Source of the DNA: Nesterenkonia haasae
Lineage (GTDB): Bacteria; Actinomycetota; Actinomycetes; Actinomycetales; Micrococcaceae
Assembly: GCF_010119385.1 (NCBI RefSeq)
Contig: NZ_VFIE01000019.1
Span: 200,302 to 264,301 of the forward strand
Direction: 5' to 3'
Length of the DNA stretch: 64,000 nt
Shown: positions 7,554-16,596 of the stretch, piece after piece
Layout: each line of letters begins with the position of its first letter
Position numbering within the stretch: the stretch's first letter is position 1
Translations under genes and position numbers: made by a program
Notes under the pieces: model-generated
The model's database searches: none
What the model saw: only the letters and a program-made list of their open reading frames with translations
What the model was told of the DNA's origin: nothing

Positions 7554-9890
7554 CTATCGGATGCTGTTGATTCTGGCCGGAGTCGTCAAGACCCGATGGC
7601 CGGTTACCTCCCGGGTCTCACCGACGAGGTCGACTTCACCAGAGAGCGGCAAGTCGCCAGCAGATGGGCCCACCCAAAGGTCAATGACGCCGGGTTCAAC
7701 GATCCGCCGGTAGTCCACTCCCGTGAAGGCGAAACGGTCGGCGTGCACCCAGAAAGTGACTTCTTTTGCCTCTCCAGGTGCCAGTTCCACACGCGCATAG
7801 GAGAGCAGCTGCCGCACCGGACGGGCAACCTGAGCATTACGGTCACCGAAGTAGAGCTGCATCACCTCAACCACCGGACGCTCCCCAGTATTGCTGACCG
7901 TGGCTGAAACGTTGACTGTTCCGTCAACGTTGATCTCAGCAGACTCGATGTGCAGATCCGAGTACTCCACTGAGGAATAGCTCAGCCCATGGCCAAACGG
8001 GTACAACGGAGTGGGGTCCAAATTGGACACGCCCTGACTGTTCTGTCCAAGCGGGGCTGCGATGTACCCGGCGGGCTGCCCACCGTGTCCTGCCGGGACC
8101 CCGATGGGAAGCCGCCCGGTCGGCTCCACCGCACCTGTGAGCAGATCAGCCAATGCCGGGCCGCCCTCTTCGCCGGGGAAGAACCCCTGCACGATCGCGG
8201 CGCACTGTTCAGCAACTTCGCCAAGGGCATAGGGACGCCCGGAAATGACCACCAACACCGTCGGTGTTCCAGTGGCCAGTACAGCCTCGACCAGATCCTG
8301 TTGCGCGCCAGGAAGCCTCAGATCCTCGACATCGCAGCCTTCTCCTGATGTGCCGGCACCGAACATGCCTGCTAGGTCACCAACTGTGACCACGGCGAGA
8401 TCTGCCTGTGCTGCGGCGCGGGCCGCTGCGTCGATATCGGCGTCGTCGTACTCCACAATGGGACAGCCGGGCTCATAGGTGACTGCAGAGAAATGCTCAC
8501 GCAGGGCATCGAGGATTGATGGCATCGGCACGCCGATCCCCTTATGTGGAAACGTATTGGCAGGGTATTTGGCCAACACATGGTTGGGGAACGAATAACA
8601 CCCCATCATGGTGCGCGGATCATCTGCCGATGGACCGATGGCTGCCACCGTGCCTACAGAAGCAGGATTCAGCGGCAGCGTGCCATCATTTTTCAACAGC
8701 ACCAGGGACTGCTGGGCAACTGTTCGCGCCAGCGCGCGGTTCGCCTCCGAATCGAGGTCCACGGACTCATCAATCTGCGGTTCCCACCCCGGATCAAGCA
8801 GCCCGAGCTCTGCCTTCTGCTTCAGAACCCGGCGCACAGAACGGTCCAGGATGCTCTCAGCAAGCTTACCGTCGCGAACCTGCTGGGCAAGAGTGCGGTA
8901 CCCACCGGTGTGCGGCAGTTCGATATCCAACCCCGCCGAAAGTGCAAGGCGTGCTGCCTCCGCCTGATCTGCGGCGATTCGGTGCATCTTCTCCAGGAAC
9001 GCCACAGCCCAGTAATCAGCCACCACGGTGCCTTCGAATCCCCACTCATCGCGGAGGACCTCGGTGAGCAGCCACTTCGACGCCGCCGGAGCCTCGCCGT
9101 CGATGTCCGCGTAAGAATTCATGACGGATCCGACTTTGCCTTCGCGGACAGCCATCTCGAACGGGAAGAAGATCAGGTCGACAAGTTCCCGCCTCCCCAT
9201 GTGAACGGGCGCATGGTTTCGGGCGGCTCGGGAGGCGGCGTACCCAGCGAAATGCTTGAGCGTGGCAATGATTCCGGAGGACTGCAGTCCCTTGACGTAT
9301 GCAGTCGCGAGAGTCCCGATCACATAGGGATCCTCACCGATGGTCTCCTCGACCCGCCCCCAGCGGGCGTCTCGGACCACGTCCAGCACCGGGGAGAGTC
9401 CCTGCTGGACCCCGGTAGCCGCCATATCCCGGCCGATCGCTGCAGCCATCTCTTCGATGAGGCTAGGGTTGAACGTGGCGCCCCAGGCAAGAGACGTCGG
9501 GTAGACGGTCGCCTTATAGGCGGTATAACCAGTGAGGCACTCTTCGTGAGCGATCGCGGGGATGCCGAACCGGTTGCTGGCCATCACGGCGGCCTGGCGT
9601 TCGCGCAGATCCTTGGCGCCTTCCGGCACGGTCAGTGGGACGGTCCCGTAGGTGCGCGTCAGGTGGCCCTCACCGTTGATGATCTCCTGCGTGAAGGGAA
9701 GTTTTCCCGCCGACATGGCATCTTCCATAGGCGCGACTTCACCCTGGGCGTCCTCTTCCTCGCGCATCTCCCAGTGCGAACCCAGCTGGGAGACCTTCTC
9801 CTCCAGAGTCATCTGCTCCAGCAGCGCCTCTACTCGCTCGTCAACGGGGAGGGACGTATCGTTCCACGGTCCGGTCAATCGCTCTGTCAC
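7554..9890 (-). CDS. Glycoside hydrolase family 3 beta-glycosidase
   Basis: This 778-residue enzyme has the GH3 N-terminal barrel (residues about 30-330), the GH3 C-terminal sandwich (about 390-620) and a fibronectin-III-like tail (about 670-750). The catalytic nucleophile is the Asp in GTVVADYWAV, near residue 292; LKHFAGY and the C-terminal GHGLSYS are also typical. No signal peptide is visible, so it probably acts inside the cell on an imported oligosaccharide (beta-glucosidase or beta-xylosidase type). I chose the GTG because AAGGAG lies seven bases before it; the TTG two codons upstream is too close. It is the last gene of the MalEFG-type transporter operon. Confidence 0.93.
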   Translation of the reverse strand: MTERLTGPWNDTSLPVDERVEALLEQMTLEEKVSQLGSHWEMREEEDAQGEVAPMEDAMSAGKLPFTQEIINGEGHLTRTYGTVPLTVPEGAKDLRERQAAVMASNRFGIPAIAHEECLTGYTAYKATVYPTSLAWGATFNPSLIEEMAAAIGRDMAATGVQQGLSPVLDVVRDARWGRVEETIGEDPYVIGTLATAYVKGLQSSGIIATLKHFAGYAASRAARNHAPVHMGRRELVDLIFFPFEMAVREGKVGSVMNSYADIDGEAPAASKWLLTEVLRDEWGFEGTVVADYWAVAFLEKMHRIAADQAEAARLALSAGLDIELPHTGGYRTLAQQVRDGKLAESILDRSVRRVLKQKAELGLLDPGWEPQIDESVDLDSEANRALARTVAQQSLVLLKNDGTLPLNPASVGTVAAIGPSADDPRTMMGCYSFPNHVLAKYPANTFPHKGIGVPMPSILDALREHFSAVTYEPGCPIVEYDDADIDAAARAAAQADLAVVTVGDLAGMFGAGTSGEGCDVEDLRLPGAQQDLVEAVLATGTPTVLVVISGRPYALGEVAEQCAAIVQGFFPGEEGGPALADLLTGAVEPTGRLPIGVPAGHGGQPAGYIAAPLGQNSQGVSNLDPTPLYPFGHGLSYSSVEYSDLHIESAEINVDGTVNVSATVSNTGERPVVEVMQLYFGDRNAQVARPVRQLLSYARVELAPGEAKEVTFWVHADRFAFTGVDYRRIVEPGVIDLWVGPSAGDLPLSGEVDLVGETREVTGHRVLTTPARINSIR

Positions 9891-9942
9891 GTTCAATCTC
9901 CTTGGTGTCGAGTCTCGTCGGGCAGTATCAATGGCGGCGAAC

Positions 9943-10893
9943 CTACTTGCTGAACCCTGCGGTCAGACCCGCGACAATGTAGCGCCGGCCGAGAATGTAG
10001 GCGATGAACAGCGGGACAGCCGAGAGCACCACAGCCGCAAGCGTAGCTGGCACGTCGATACCAAACTGCCCCTGGTACTCCCACAATGACAGGGGCAGCA
10101 CGCGCACGTCGCGTGACTGGGTCAGCACCAGCGGGAAGAGGAACCCGTTCCAGACTTGCAGCGCCTGATAGATGCCCACGGTCATAAGTGCTGGTTTGGC
10201 CATCGGCAGCACCAATGACCACAGAATCTTCCAATCTCCTGCTCCGTCGACGCGCATGGATTCGAACAGCTCGTTGGGAATGTCCCGGACGAAGTTGACG
10301 ATGATCAGCACACTCAGCGGGATCGCGAACGCGATCTGCGGAAGGATCAGTGCCCACAGGGTGTCATAGAGACCCAGCTGACGGATCAGGTAGTAGACCG
10401 GAATGATCGTAGCCTGGACCGGAATCGCGATGCCCAGCAAGATCAGCTGGAACAGACGGGTTCCGCCGAAACTGGTGGAACGGGTGATGTAGTAGGCAGC
10501 CATCAACGACAGAGCCAGCACTACGGCAACTGTGGCACTGGTGACGACCACTGAGTTGAAGAAGAAGTGGAAGAAGTCGTTTTCAATGACCCGAATAAAC
10601 GGGGCGATGGTCGGCTCGGATGACGGAATCAGCTGGTTGTTGGCTCGCAGATCCTGACTGGTCCGGAAGCTGGTGATGACAATGTAGTAGATCGGCAGGA
10701 TGATGATTGCCAACCAGGTCCACCCGAAGATGCCGCCAATGATGTTGGGCTTGTCTGCGGGCTTGCGCGCCTTGCCACGGCGGGGCTTGGCTGCTGGATT
10801 CTGAATCCCGACGACGCCGCCGTCGGGTTTGTTCGGGTCCAGCGCGGTTCCGGCGTTCGGAAGCTTAGATTCGGTGGATGCAGCGTGAGTCAT
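9943..10893 (-). CDS. MalG-type carbohydrate ABC transporter permease
   Basis: This is a 316-residue inner-membrane permease with a long basic cytoplasmic N-terminus (about 50 residues) and six spans. The EAA loop reads ELFESMRVDGAGDWKILWSLVLPMAKPAL near residue 210. It ends in the usual AYILGRRYIVAGLTAGFSK. It starts four bases after the stop of the MalF-type partner and is followed by the GH3 gene, so the order is receptor, MalF, MalG, hydrolase. It imports a di- or oligosaccharide, probably the beta-linked substrate of the GH3 enzyme (inference from operon order). Confidence 0.93.
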   Translation of the reverse strand: MTHAASTESKLPNAGTALDPNKPDGGVVGIQNPAAKPRRGKARKPADKPNIIGGIFGWTWLAIIILPIYYIVITSFRTSQDLRANNQLIPSSEPTIAPFIRVIENDFFHFFFNSVVVTSATVAVVLALSLMAAYYITRSTSFGGTRLFQLILLGIAIPVQATIIPVYYLIRQLGLYDTLWALILPQIAFAIPLSVLIIVNFVRDIPNELFESMRVDGAGDWKILWSLVLPMAKPALMTVGIYQALQVWNGFLFPLVLTQSRDVRVLPLSLWEYQGQFGIDVPATLAAVVLSAVPLFIAYILGRRYIVAGLTAGFSK

Positions 10894-10896
10894 GGG

Positions 10897-11823
10897 TTAG
10901 GCACCTGCCTTGTCGGACTCCATTTTGCTGGAGCCGGAGAACTTGTTGAGCAGCAGGGACATCGTCAGTCCGATCGTCACCAGGATGACCGCTATGACGG
11001 AGGCATGGCCGAGGTTGTTGGCGCTGAAACCGGTGATGTACATGTCGAGCGGCAAAATACGCACTGCGTTCTGCGGCTGGCCACCGGTCAGCACGAATAT
11101 CAGGTCGAAGTACGTCAAGGAGCCTACGAGCATCAGCGTGGAGGAGGTGATGATGGTGTAGCGAAGTTGCGGAAGTGTGATGGAGAAGAACTTCCGCATC
11201 CGGCCGGCACCGTCAATGGTGGCGGCCTCATACATATCAGTGGGAATCTGCCGCACCCCTGCTTGATAGAGCAATGCGTGGAACGGCACGAAGCACCAAC
11301 CGACTACAAAGATCATGACGTACATGACAATGTCGCTGTTGGAGAGCCAGTCGCTGGGGAGCCAGTCAAACGGCAACGCCGCTGAGATTCCGTAGTAGGG
11401 GCTGAGCAGGGACTGGAAGGTCAGGCCCACGGCCACCGAGGAGAACAGCAGCGGCAGGAAGTACAGCACCGACAGGAAGGCCCGGTACCTCTGCTCGCCG
11501 GCCATGAAAACACCGAGTAGCAGAGCGATTGGCGCCTGGAAGAGGTAGGACCCGACCACGAAGATGAGGGTCAGAGAGAGCGCGCGCCAGGTAAACGGCC
11601 GGTCGTTGATGACCGTATCCCAGTTGTCGAGAGCCACCCATGAGGGGGAGCCGAGGATGTTCCACTCCATGAAGGAGATGGCGAACACCCCTACCAGGGG
11701 CACCAGTGCGAACAGTCCGAAGAACAGGACGGCGGGAAGCGCCATCAGGAATGTGGGTCCCTGACGGCGCTTCCCATCTGCCTGGCCTCGGACTTTGCGG
11801 TCTTGTGAGGCAGTTGTAGTCAT
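10897..11823 (-). CDS. MalF-type sugar ABC transporter permease
   Basis: This is a 308-residue inner-membrane permease. A short basic N-terminus leads into FLMALPAVLFFGLFALVPLVGVFAISF, and the EAA loop is MYEAATIDGAGRMRKFFSITLPQL near residue 200. It lies between the lipoprotein receptor gene and the MalG-type partner in the same direction. As with the other importers of this CUT1 class in the window, no ATPase gene is linked. Confidence 0.93.
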   Translation of the reverse strand: MTTTASQDRKVRGQADGKRRQGPTFLMALPAVLFFGLFALVPLVGVFAISFMEWNILGSPSWVALDNWDTVINDRPFTWRALSLTLIFVVGSYLFQAPIALLLGVFMAGEQRYRAFLSVLYFLPLLFSSVAVGLTFQSLLSPYYGISAALPFDWLPSDWLSNSDIVMYVMIFVVGWCFVPFHALLYQAGVRQIPTDMYEAATIDGAGRMRKFFSITLPQLRYTIITSSTLMLVGSLTYFDLIFVLTGGQPQNAVRILPLDMYITGFSANNLGHASVIAVILVTIGLTMSLLLNKFSGSSKMESDKAGA

Positions 11824-11873
11824 TGAGCTAGTGTCAGCTTCTTTCGCTAGGGCGGCAGCTGCTTCGGGGGTGC

Positions 11874-13148
11874 TTACTGGGCGTTCATGCTGTCCACGAA
11901 CTCCTGCGGGGTGATGTTCCCCTGCAGGATGCCTGCGAGATTGTCACCGAAAGCTTGCTCTTCGGAGGGGCTGATCGCCTGGTCCCAAGAGAGCTGGAAG
12001 TGGTTAGCGTTGTCGACCAGCTCATCCGCGAAGCCCAGGAAGTCCTCGGCTTCGGTTCCCGCAATTCGGTCTTCGATGTCATTGAGCGGTGGCAGCGATC
12101 CGGCGTCCAGCATCTCGTCGACCGTCTCGTCGTTGTAGAGGTGCTCTGAGATGTAGTCGAAGGCAACTTGCTGCTCGTCTTCCGAAGCATCGGAGGACAC
12201 CGACCAGAAGTTGGCCGGGTTGCCCACGATGTTGCTCGGATCACCGTCGCCCTCTTCGAGCACTGGGAATTCAGTGAAGCCAAAGTTGCCTGAGTCGGCA
12301 AACTCTGGGAAGTCCTGGTTGATAGTTGCGTAGACCCAGGACCCCTGCAGCAGGAAGGCGGCTCGGCCATCTGCCAGCAGCTGTGCGTCTTCGTTCTGGC
12401 CTGCGTCGACGGCGTTGTAGTCGCCGATGAAGCCGTCCTCGCCGAGCTCTTGGATTGTTTCGAGCGCCCAGATGATGGATTCATGATCCCAGGCGCCCTC
12501 TTCACCCTCGACCACGGCCTGGAATGCTTCTTCCCCACCGTGACGGTCGGTCAGGTATGCCAGCCACATGAACGCTGGCCAGACTGAACCACCCGCGAGT
12601 GAGAAGGCGTCGACGTCTTCGACATCGTCCAATGTGTCGATGATTGTTTCGACGTCGGACCAGGTCTCTGGGATGGACAGTCCGTGCTCATCCAGCACTT
12701 CCTGGTTGTAGTACATGACTACGGGCTGGACATCGTTCAGCGGGACGGCGTACACGGTGTCATCAACTACTCCGTTCTGCCACACCGAGTCGTAGACGCG
12801 GTTTTCCAGATCGCCGGTGTTGCCGTCGAGTGGGACGATGCGCTCCTGTTCGACGTACTCCAGGAGGGCTCCACCAGTCCAAGACATGATGAGAGTTGGC
12901 GCATCCCCGGAACCGACTGCGGTGCGGATCTGCTGCTTATACGCGTCGTTCTCGAGAGCTTCGACGTCGATCTCGGCCTCATGCTCTTCGCCGAAGCGCT
13001 CGAGGTCGTCCTCGATGGCTGGCCAGCCGCCACCGGTGAGGATCCATGCAGAGGCGCCATCGGCGCCGCCTCCACAAGCGGAAAGTGTGAGGAGTGATGC
13101 AACGGCTACGCCGGCAGTGCCGGTACGCAGTGTGAGGTGACGCGACAT
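11874..13148 (-). CDS. Extracellular sugar-binding lipoprotein (MalE-like)
   Basis: This 424-residue receptor belongs to solute-binding protein family 1. The signal peptide ends in the lipobox LSAC (Cys about residue 25), followed by GGGADG. The mature protein is acidic and shows the type-1 pattern: ALENDAYKQQIRTAVGSGDAPTL near residue 65 and DGRAAFLLQGSWVYA in the second lobe. It heads the transporter/GH3 operon, with AGGA before its ATG. It delivers sugar to the MalF/MalG-type permeases. Confidence 0.93.
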   Translation of the reverse strand: MSRHLTLRTGTAGVAVASLLTLSACGGGADGASAWILTGGGWPAIEDDLERFGEEHEAEIDVEALENDAYKQQIRTAVGSGDAPTLIMSWTGGALLEYVEQERIVPLDGNTGDLENRVYDSVWQNGVVDDTVYAVPLNDVQPVVMYYNQEVLDEHGLSIPETWSDVETIIDTLDDVEDVDAFSLAGGSVWPAFMWLAYLTDRHGGEEAFQAVVEGEEGAWDHESIIWALETIQELGEDGFIGDYNAVDAGQNEDAQLLADGRAAFLLQGSWVYATINQDFPEFADSGNFGFTEFPVLEEGDGDPSNIVGNPANFWSVSSDASEDEQQVAFDYISEHLYNDETVDEMLDAGSLPPLNDIEDRIAGTEAEDFLGFADELVDNANHFQLSWDQAISPSEEQAFGDNLAGILQGNITPQEFVDSMNAQ

Positions 13149-13292
13149 GGCGCGGTCCTTTCTTTTGGTGCGAGATCCTGCTGAATGGTGTTAGTGGAGC
13201 GCTCTCTTGGCTGGAGAATGCAACCGAGAAGCTTGCTCGGTGGAGGTGCAACCGTATTTCGTCTTACCGCAAGACTAAATATCGCACACGAG

Positions 13293-13308
13293 TGTGTCAA
13301 ACGACACA
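13293..13308. promoter_or_regulatory. Overlapping inverted repeats upstream of the MalE-type operon
   Basis: TGTGTC (13293-13298) and GACACA (13303-13308) form a perfect 6-bp inverted repeat with a 4-base gap. It overlaps a second one, CACAC-GA-GTGTG (13285-13296). A third repeat, GTCTT-N5-AAGAC, lies at 13261-13275. These are candidate operators for the sugar-binding protein operon, about 110-160 bases before its ATG. No linked regulator gene is apparent. Confidence 0.45.
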
Positions 13309-13378
13309 TGGATACGATGCAGGGAAGGGCGCGCTGAGGCGGAAACTCATCCAACCTCAGCGCTGAGCGGGGGAAACG

Positions 13379-14356
13379 TTACGAGCGGGGCTTGCCCTGG
13401 GGCGCAGGACCCAGTTCGCGCACCAGCTCCCCCATCTTCGCATAGGCCTTATTGCGGTAGGCGATTAACGCCGCTTTGGTCTCCTCGTCGAAGTCACCAG
13501 TCCAGCCCTTGGAGTTTTTCACCCCATGCCGGTTGGAGGTCACGTTGTCCATCAACAACTGCGGCGCCTCCAGACGTTCTCCGTAAGCCGCTTTCAACGT
13601 CTCGAAGCCCTTGGCGTAGACGTCCAGACCTGCCTGATCTGCGATCTCGAAGGGCCCGAAGAAGCCCAGGCGAAAACCGAATGTAGTGCGCACAATGGTG
13701 TCCACGTCTTCCGGGGTGGCAACGCCTTCCTCCACGACATTGGCAGCTTCTTTGAGCAGAGCGTACTGCAGCCGGTTTAGGACCATGCCCGGCGTGTCAG
13801 CGACTTCGGCGCCCTGACGGTCGGCGCGGGCGAGGAGTTTCTTCACAGCAGCAACCACTTCCGGAGTGGTGGTTTCTCCGGAGACTAGCTCGACTCCGGG
13901 TATGAAGGGTGCGGGGTTGGAGAAGTGCACAGTGAGGAACCTTTCGGGGAATCTCACTGCGGGGGCCAGGACACTGACTGGGATGGTTGAGGTGTTCGTG
14001 CCAATGATGGCGTCCTCCCGCGCATGCTCAGAGATCCTGCTCAGCACATCACGTTTGACCTGGGGGTCCTCAAAGACAGCCTCTTCAATGAAATCGACCT
14101 CCGCCACGGCTTCTTCAAGTGTGCGCCCGGCCGTCATATTAGCTTTGATTGTTGCCGTGGATCCTGGGCTGTAGAGACCCTGATCCTCGAACTGCTGCGC
14201 CTCCTCCAGCAATCGTTCTAACCCCTTGACAGAAGCTTCCACGTCTACATCGACAATCTCGACGGTGAAGCCGGCCAGGGCGAGCGATTGGGCGATCCCC
14301 CCACCCATATAGCCGGCTCCCACTACGGTGACAGTGCTGATTGTTGTGAGCGACAC
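13379..14356 (-). CDS. 3-hydroxyacyl-CoA dehydrogenase-family oxidoreductase
   Basis: The protein has 325 residues. The N-terminal NAD-binding fold starts TVTVVGAGYMGGGIAQSLALAGF, with the acidic residue VDVD after the second strand. The 3HCDH middle contains TNTSTIPVS and RFLTVHFSNPAPFIPGVELV, which includes the catalytic His, and a C-terminal helical domain follows (LNRLQYALLKEAANVVEEG). This is the fold of 3-hydroxybutyryl-CoA dehydrogenase, but the same family includes L-gulonate 3-dehydrogenase. With a sugar isomerase next door, a sugar-acid substrate is at least as likely. It is the second gene of a two-gene unit. Confidence 0.85.
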   Translation of the reverse strand: MSLTTISTVTVVGAGYMGGGIAQSLALAGFTVEIVDVDVEASVKGLERLLEEAQQFEDQGLYSPGSTATIKANMTAGRTLEEAVAEVDFIEEAVFEDPQVKRDVLSRISEHAREDAIIGTNTSTIPVSVLAPAVRFPERFLTVHFSNPAPFIPGVELVSGETTTPEVVAAVKKLLARADRQGAEVADTPGMVLNRLQYALLKEAANVVEEGVATPEDVDTIVRTTFGFRLGFFGPFEIADQAGLDVYAKGFETLKAAYGERLEAPQLLMDNVTSNRHGVKNSKGWTGDFDEETKAALIAYRNKAYAKMGELVRELGPAPQGKPRS

Positions 14357-14407
14357 GTGTGGCCTCTTTCATGAGTTGTCAGGCTGTGGGCGGACTGAGG
14401 TGAAGCC

Positions 14408-15376
14408 TCATTCTTGGGCAAAGCGGGAGCCCAATAATGGGCTTCTTTCAGCAGATTTCAACACCTGCCTGATGTAATCTTTATTCTCTCCACTGACGCC
14501 GATCGAGTCGGAACCGTAATGCTCACAACAGAACGGCCCGGCGTAACCCAGCTCAATAGCGCGCCGGATGACCCTGCGGTAATTGATGACGCCGTACTTC
14601 AGTGGCACCGGCACAGTGGAATAGCTGCCGGTCGCCAGATCTTCGTCTCGGGTGTAGTTCTTAATGTGCCAGAAGTTGCTGTGCGGCAGGACCTTCTCGT
14701 AGAGCTCATCGGCGGTCGCTCCCCCGAGCGTGCTGAGCGGGCGGTGCAACCGGACGAAGTTGCCGATGTCGGGATTCAGACCGACAGCCTCGTGATTGAC
14801 ATTGGTGAGGAACTCCACAGCGGCGTCAGTAGTGCCGATGAAAGTGTCCTCATACATCTCGAGACTGAGTTGGATGCCGTTGGCAGCTGCATGGTCGCCC
14901 AGTTCACGGACTCGTTCGATGGCCATATGACGCAGGGCCGGATCATCGTGGTGGCCAGGCTCCAGCCAGAACCAAGTGGCTTCGAGCTGAGCTGGGGTCA
15001 GAGCTTGCATGAAGCCGGTGTTGACGATGGTGGCGCCGAATTCAGGCGCGATGTCGATGAGTCTGTGTGCATCCGCCAGGTTGCGTTCGCCGTGTTGGGC
15101 ATCCACAACAGAATTGCGCGTCATTGAGATAGACGAGATTCCCAGGCCCTCGGCGTTGAGGACCTGCTTGAACTCTTCGAGACGATCCTGGGTGAGTTTC
15201 TGCAGCGGCAACCAGGCATCGGTGGGATCTATATGGTCGAAGCCAAGTTCGCGCATTTGCCGGAGACAGTCGGCCCAGTACTCAGTGGGCGCCTGCCATG
15301 TGGGTATGCCGTCAGCGGTCGTTGCACCGAAGGCGAGCATGTTGCCTGCGATGGGCCAATCTTCCGCTGTGAACAT
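14408..15376 (-). CDS. Sugar phosphate isomerase/epimerase (AP endonuclease 2-type TIM barrel)
   Basis: This is a 322-residue TIM-barrel protein of the xylose-isomerase-like family. Expected metal-site residues appear as the Glu in GIQLSLEMYED near residue 170, the Asp in GLNPDIGNF near 205, the His in FWHIKNYTRDED near 240 and the Glu in AGPFCCEHYGSDS near 290. Members isomerise or epimerise sugars and sugar acids with a divalent metal. It precedes the 3HCDH-family dehydrogenase by 51 bases and probably shares its promoter. Its substrate cannot be told from sequence. Confidence 0.88.
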   Translation of the reverse strand: MFTAEDWPIAGNMLAFGATTADGIPTWQAPTEYWADCLRQMRELGFDHIDPTDAWLPLQKLTQDRLEEFKQVLNAEGLGISSISMTRNSVVDAQHGERNLADAHRLIDIAPEFGATIVNTGFMQALTPAQLEATWFWLEPGHHDDPALRHMAIERVRELGDHAAANGIQLSLEMYEDTFIGTTDAAVEFLTNVNHEAVGLNPDIGNFVRLHRPLSTLGGATADELYEKVLPHSNFWHIKNYTRDEDLATGSYSTVPVPLKYGVINYRRVIRRAIELGYAGPFCCEHYGSDSIGVSGENKDYIRQVLKSAERSPLLGSRFAQE

Positions 15377-15468
15377 CTGTTCCTTTCAAGTGTGCGACGC
15401 GGTCTATCGTGGTGTAACTCACTTCACACTGTCAACTCCTTACCTCATCGTGTTCCCGCTGCCGACGC

Positions 15469-15519
15469 AAGAAGGCCCGAGAGCCGCAGGTCGTCAACCA
15501 GCGTCTCTCGGGCCTTCTT
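15469..15519. terminator. Terminator between the tetritol operon and the isomerase unit
   Basis: AAGAAGGCCCGAGAG (15469-15483) pairs perfectly with CTCTCGGGCCTTCTT (15505-15519) around a 21-base loop. Read on the minus strand it follows the solute-binding gene that ends at 15560, so it most likely ends the tetritol-uptake operon before the 15376-13379 unit begins. Confidence 0.75.
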
Positions 15520-15559
15520 CACTTGATGTTGATCAGTTGGCTACACTGCCCAACCGGCG

Positions 15560-16549
15560 TCACTCGCTGAGGATGAAGTCATCCAGTTGGTCAACGTTCT
15601 CTTCAGTGATGAGGTAGCAGTCCAAAGCGATCTTTTCCTCATCTACTGGATTCTCACCAGTCTGAATCACTTCATCCAGGACTTCCATTGCCCGTTCGGT
15701 GCCATCGGCGATCGGCTGCAGCACCGTGGCGACCATCGTGCCTTCGCGGACCGCGTCGGCGGCATCGTTGTTTCCGTCGAAGCCCAGAACGGCGACTTCG
15801 TCGATCCGACCTGCTTCTTCGAGGGCGTTGATGGCGCCCAGGGCCATCTCGTCGTTGCCGGCGATGACTCCGTCGATGTCGGGGTAGCGAGACAGCAGCT
15901 GCTCCATGGCGGTTTGCCCCTGCTGACGGTCCCAGTTGGCGATCTCTTCACCGACCTTCTCCAAATCTGGGTACTGGTCCAGAACACTGGCGTAGCCGTC
16001 TGAACGGACCTGGGCATTGTTATCGCTGGGGTTGCCGAAGAGTTCCACGTAGGTACCCTCGTACTCCATAGCTTCAGCCCAGGCTTCAGCGCCGAGTGTG
16101 GCACCTTGGGCGTTGTTGGAGACAACCTGCACCTCGGCCAGACCCGTCTCCGAGATTTCGGCGTTGACGAGTGCGACAGGAATACCGGCGTCGACAGCCT
16201 GTTCAACGATGGCGACCGACTCGTCGGCCCCGGCTGGATCCAGCAGAATACCGTCCACCTGATTGTTGATGGCGGTTTCCATCAGGCTGGTCTGCTCATC
16301 CGGATCGTTGCCGTGGGCGCTTGTGGTGGTGGTGTAGCCCATCTCTTCGGCGAGATCTTCAGCTATGGAGACCTCTGCGGCCCAGTATGGGTTCGACGGG
16401 TCGACGGTGATGATGGCAATTTCTCCACCCGAACCCTCTTCACCCTCGCCGTTGCCGCCCCCATTGCCGCTCTCGTCCCCTCCGCAAGCGGTCAGGACCA
16501 AACCTGCAGCCGCGGTGGCCGCAATTGTGGATTTGATGCTTCTCTTCAT
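15560..16549 (-). CDS. Ribose-type sugar/polyol-binding lipoprotein
   Basis: This is a periplasmic-binding-protein-like receptor of about 329 residues. The signal peptide MKRSIKSTIAATAAAGLVLTAC ends in a lipobox (Cys 22), followed by a Gly/Glu-rich linker. The fold is that of family-4 (RbsB-like) proteins: IITVDPSNPYWAAEV, NNQVDGILLDPAGADES, and later GVIAGNDEMALGAINAL and VAVLGFDGNNDA. I placed the start at this ATG because GAGAGG stands just upstream; an in-frame ATG 45 bases earlier has weaker support. It is the last gene of the five-gene uptake operon with eltD and probably binds a tetritol (inference). Confidence 0.9.
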   Translation of the reverse strand: MKRSIKSTIAATAAAGLVLTACGGDESGNGGGNGEGEEGSGGEIAIITVDPSNPYWAAEVSIAEDLAEEMGYTTTTSAHGNDPDEQTSLMETAINNQVDGILLDPAGADESVAIVEQAVDAGIPVALVNAEISETGLAEVQVVSNNAQGATLGAEAWAEAMEYEGTYVELFGNPSDNNAQVRSDGYASVLDQYPDLEKVGEEIANWDRQQGQTAMEQLLSRYPDIDGVIAGNDEMALGAINALEEAGRIDEVAVLGFDGNNDAADAVREGTMVATVLQPIADGTERAMEVLDEVIQTGENPVDEEKIALDCYLITEENVDQLDDFILSE

Positions 16550-16596
16550 GATGCGATTCCTCTCTGGAATTCGGCGTACCGGATTTCTCAGCACGC

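Noticed and set aside
8544-9953. 469-codon plus-strand frame opposite the GH3 gene
   Set aside because: It is a shadow of the GH3 coding frame; it has no family-like motifs and the opposite strand encodes a clear enzyme.
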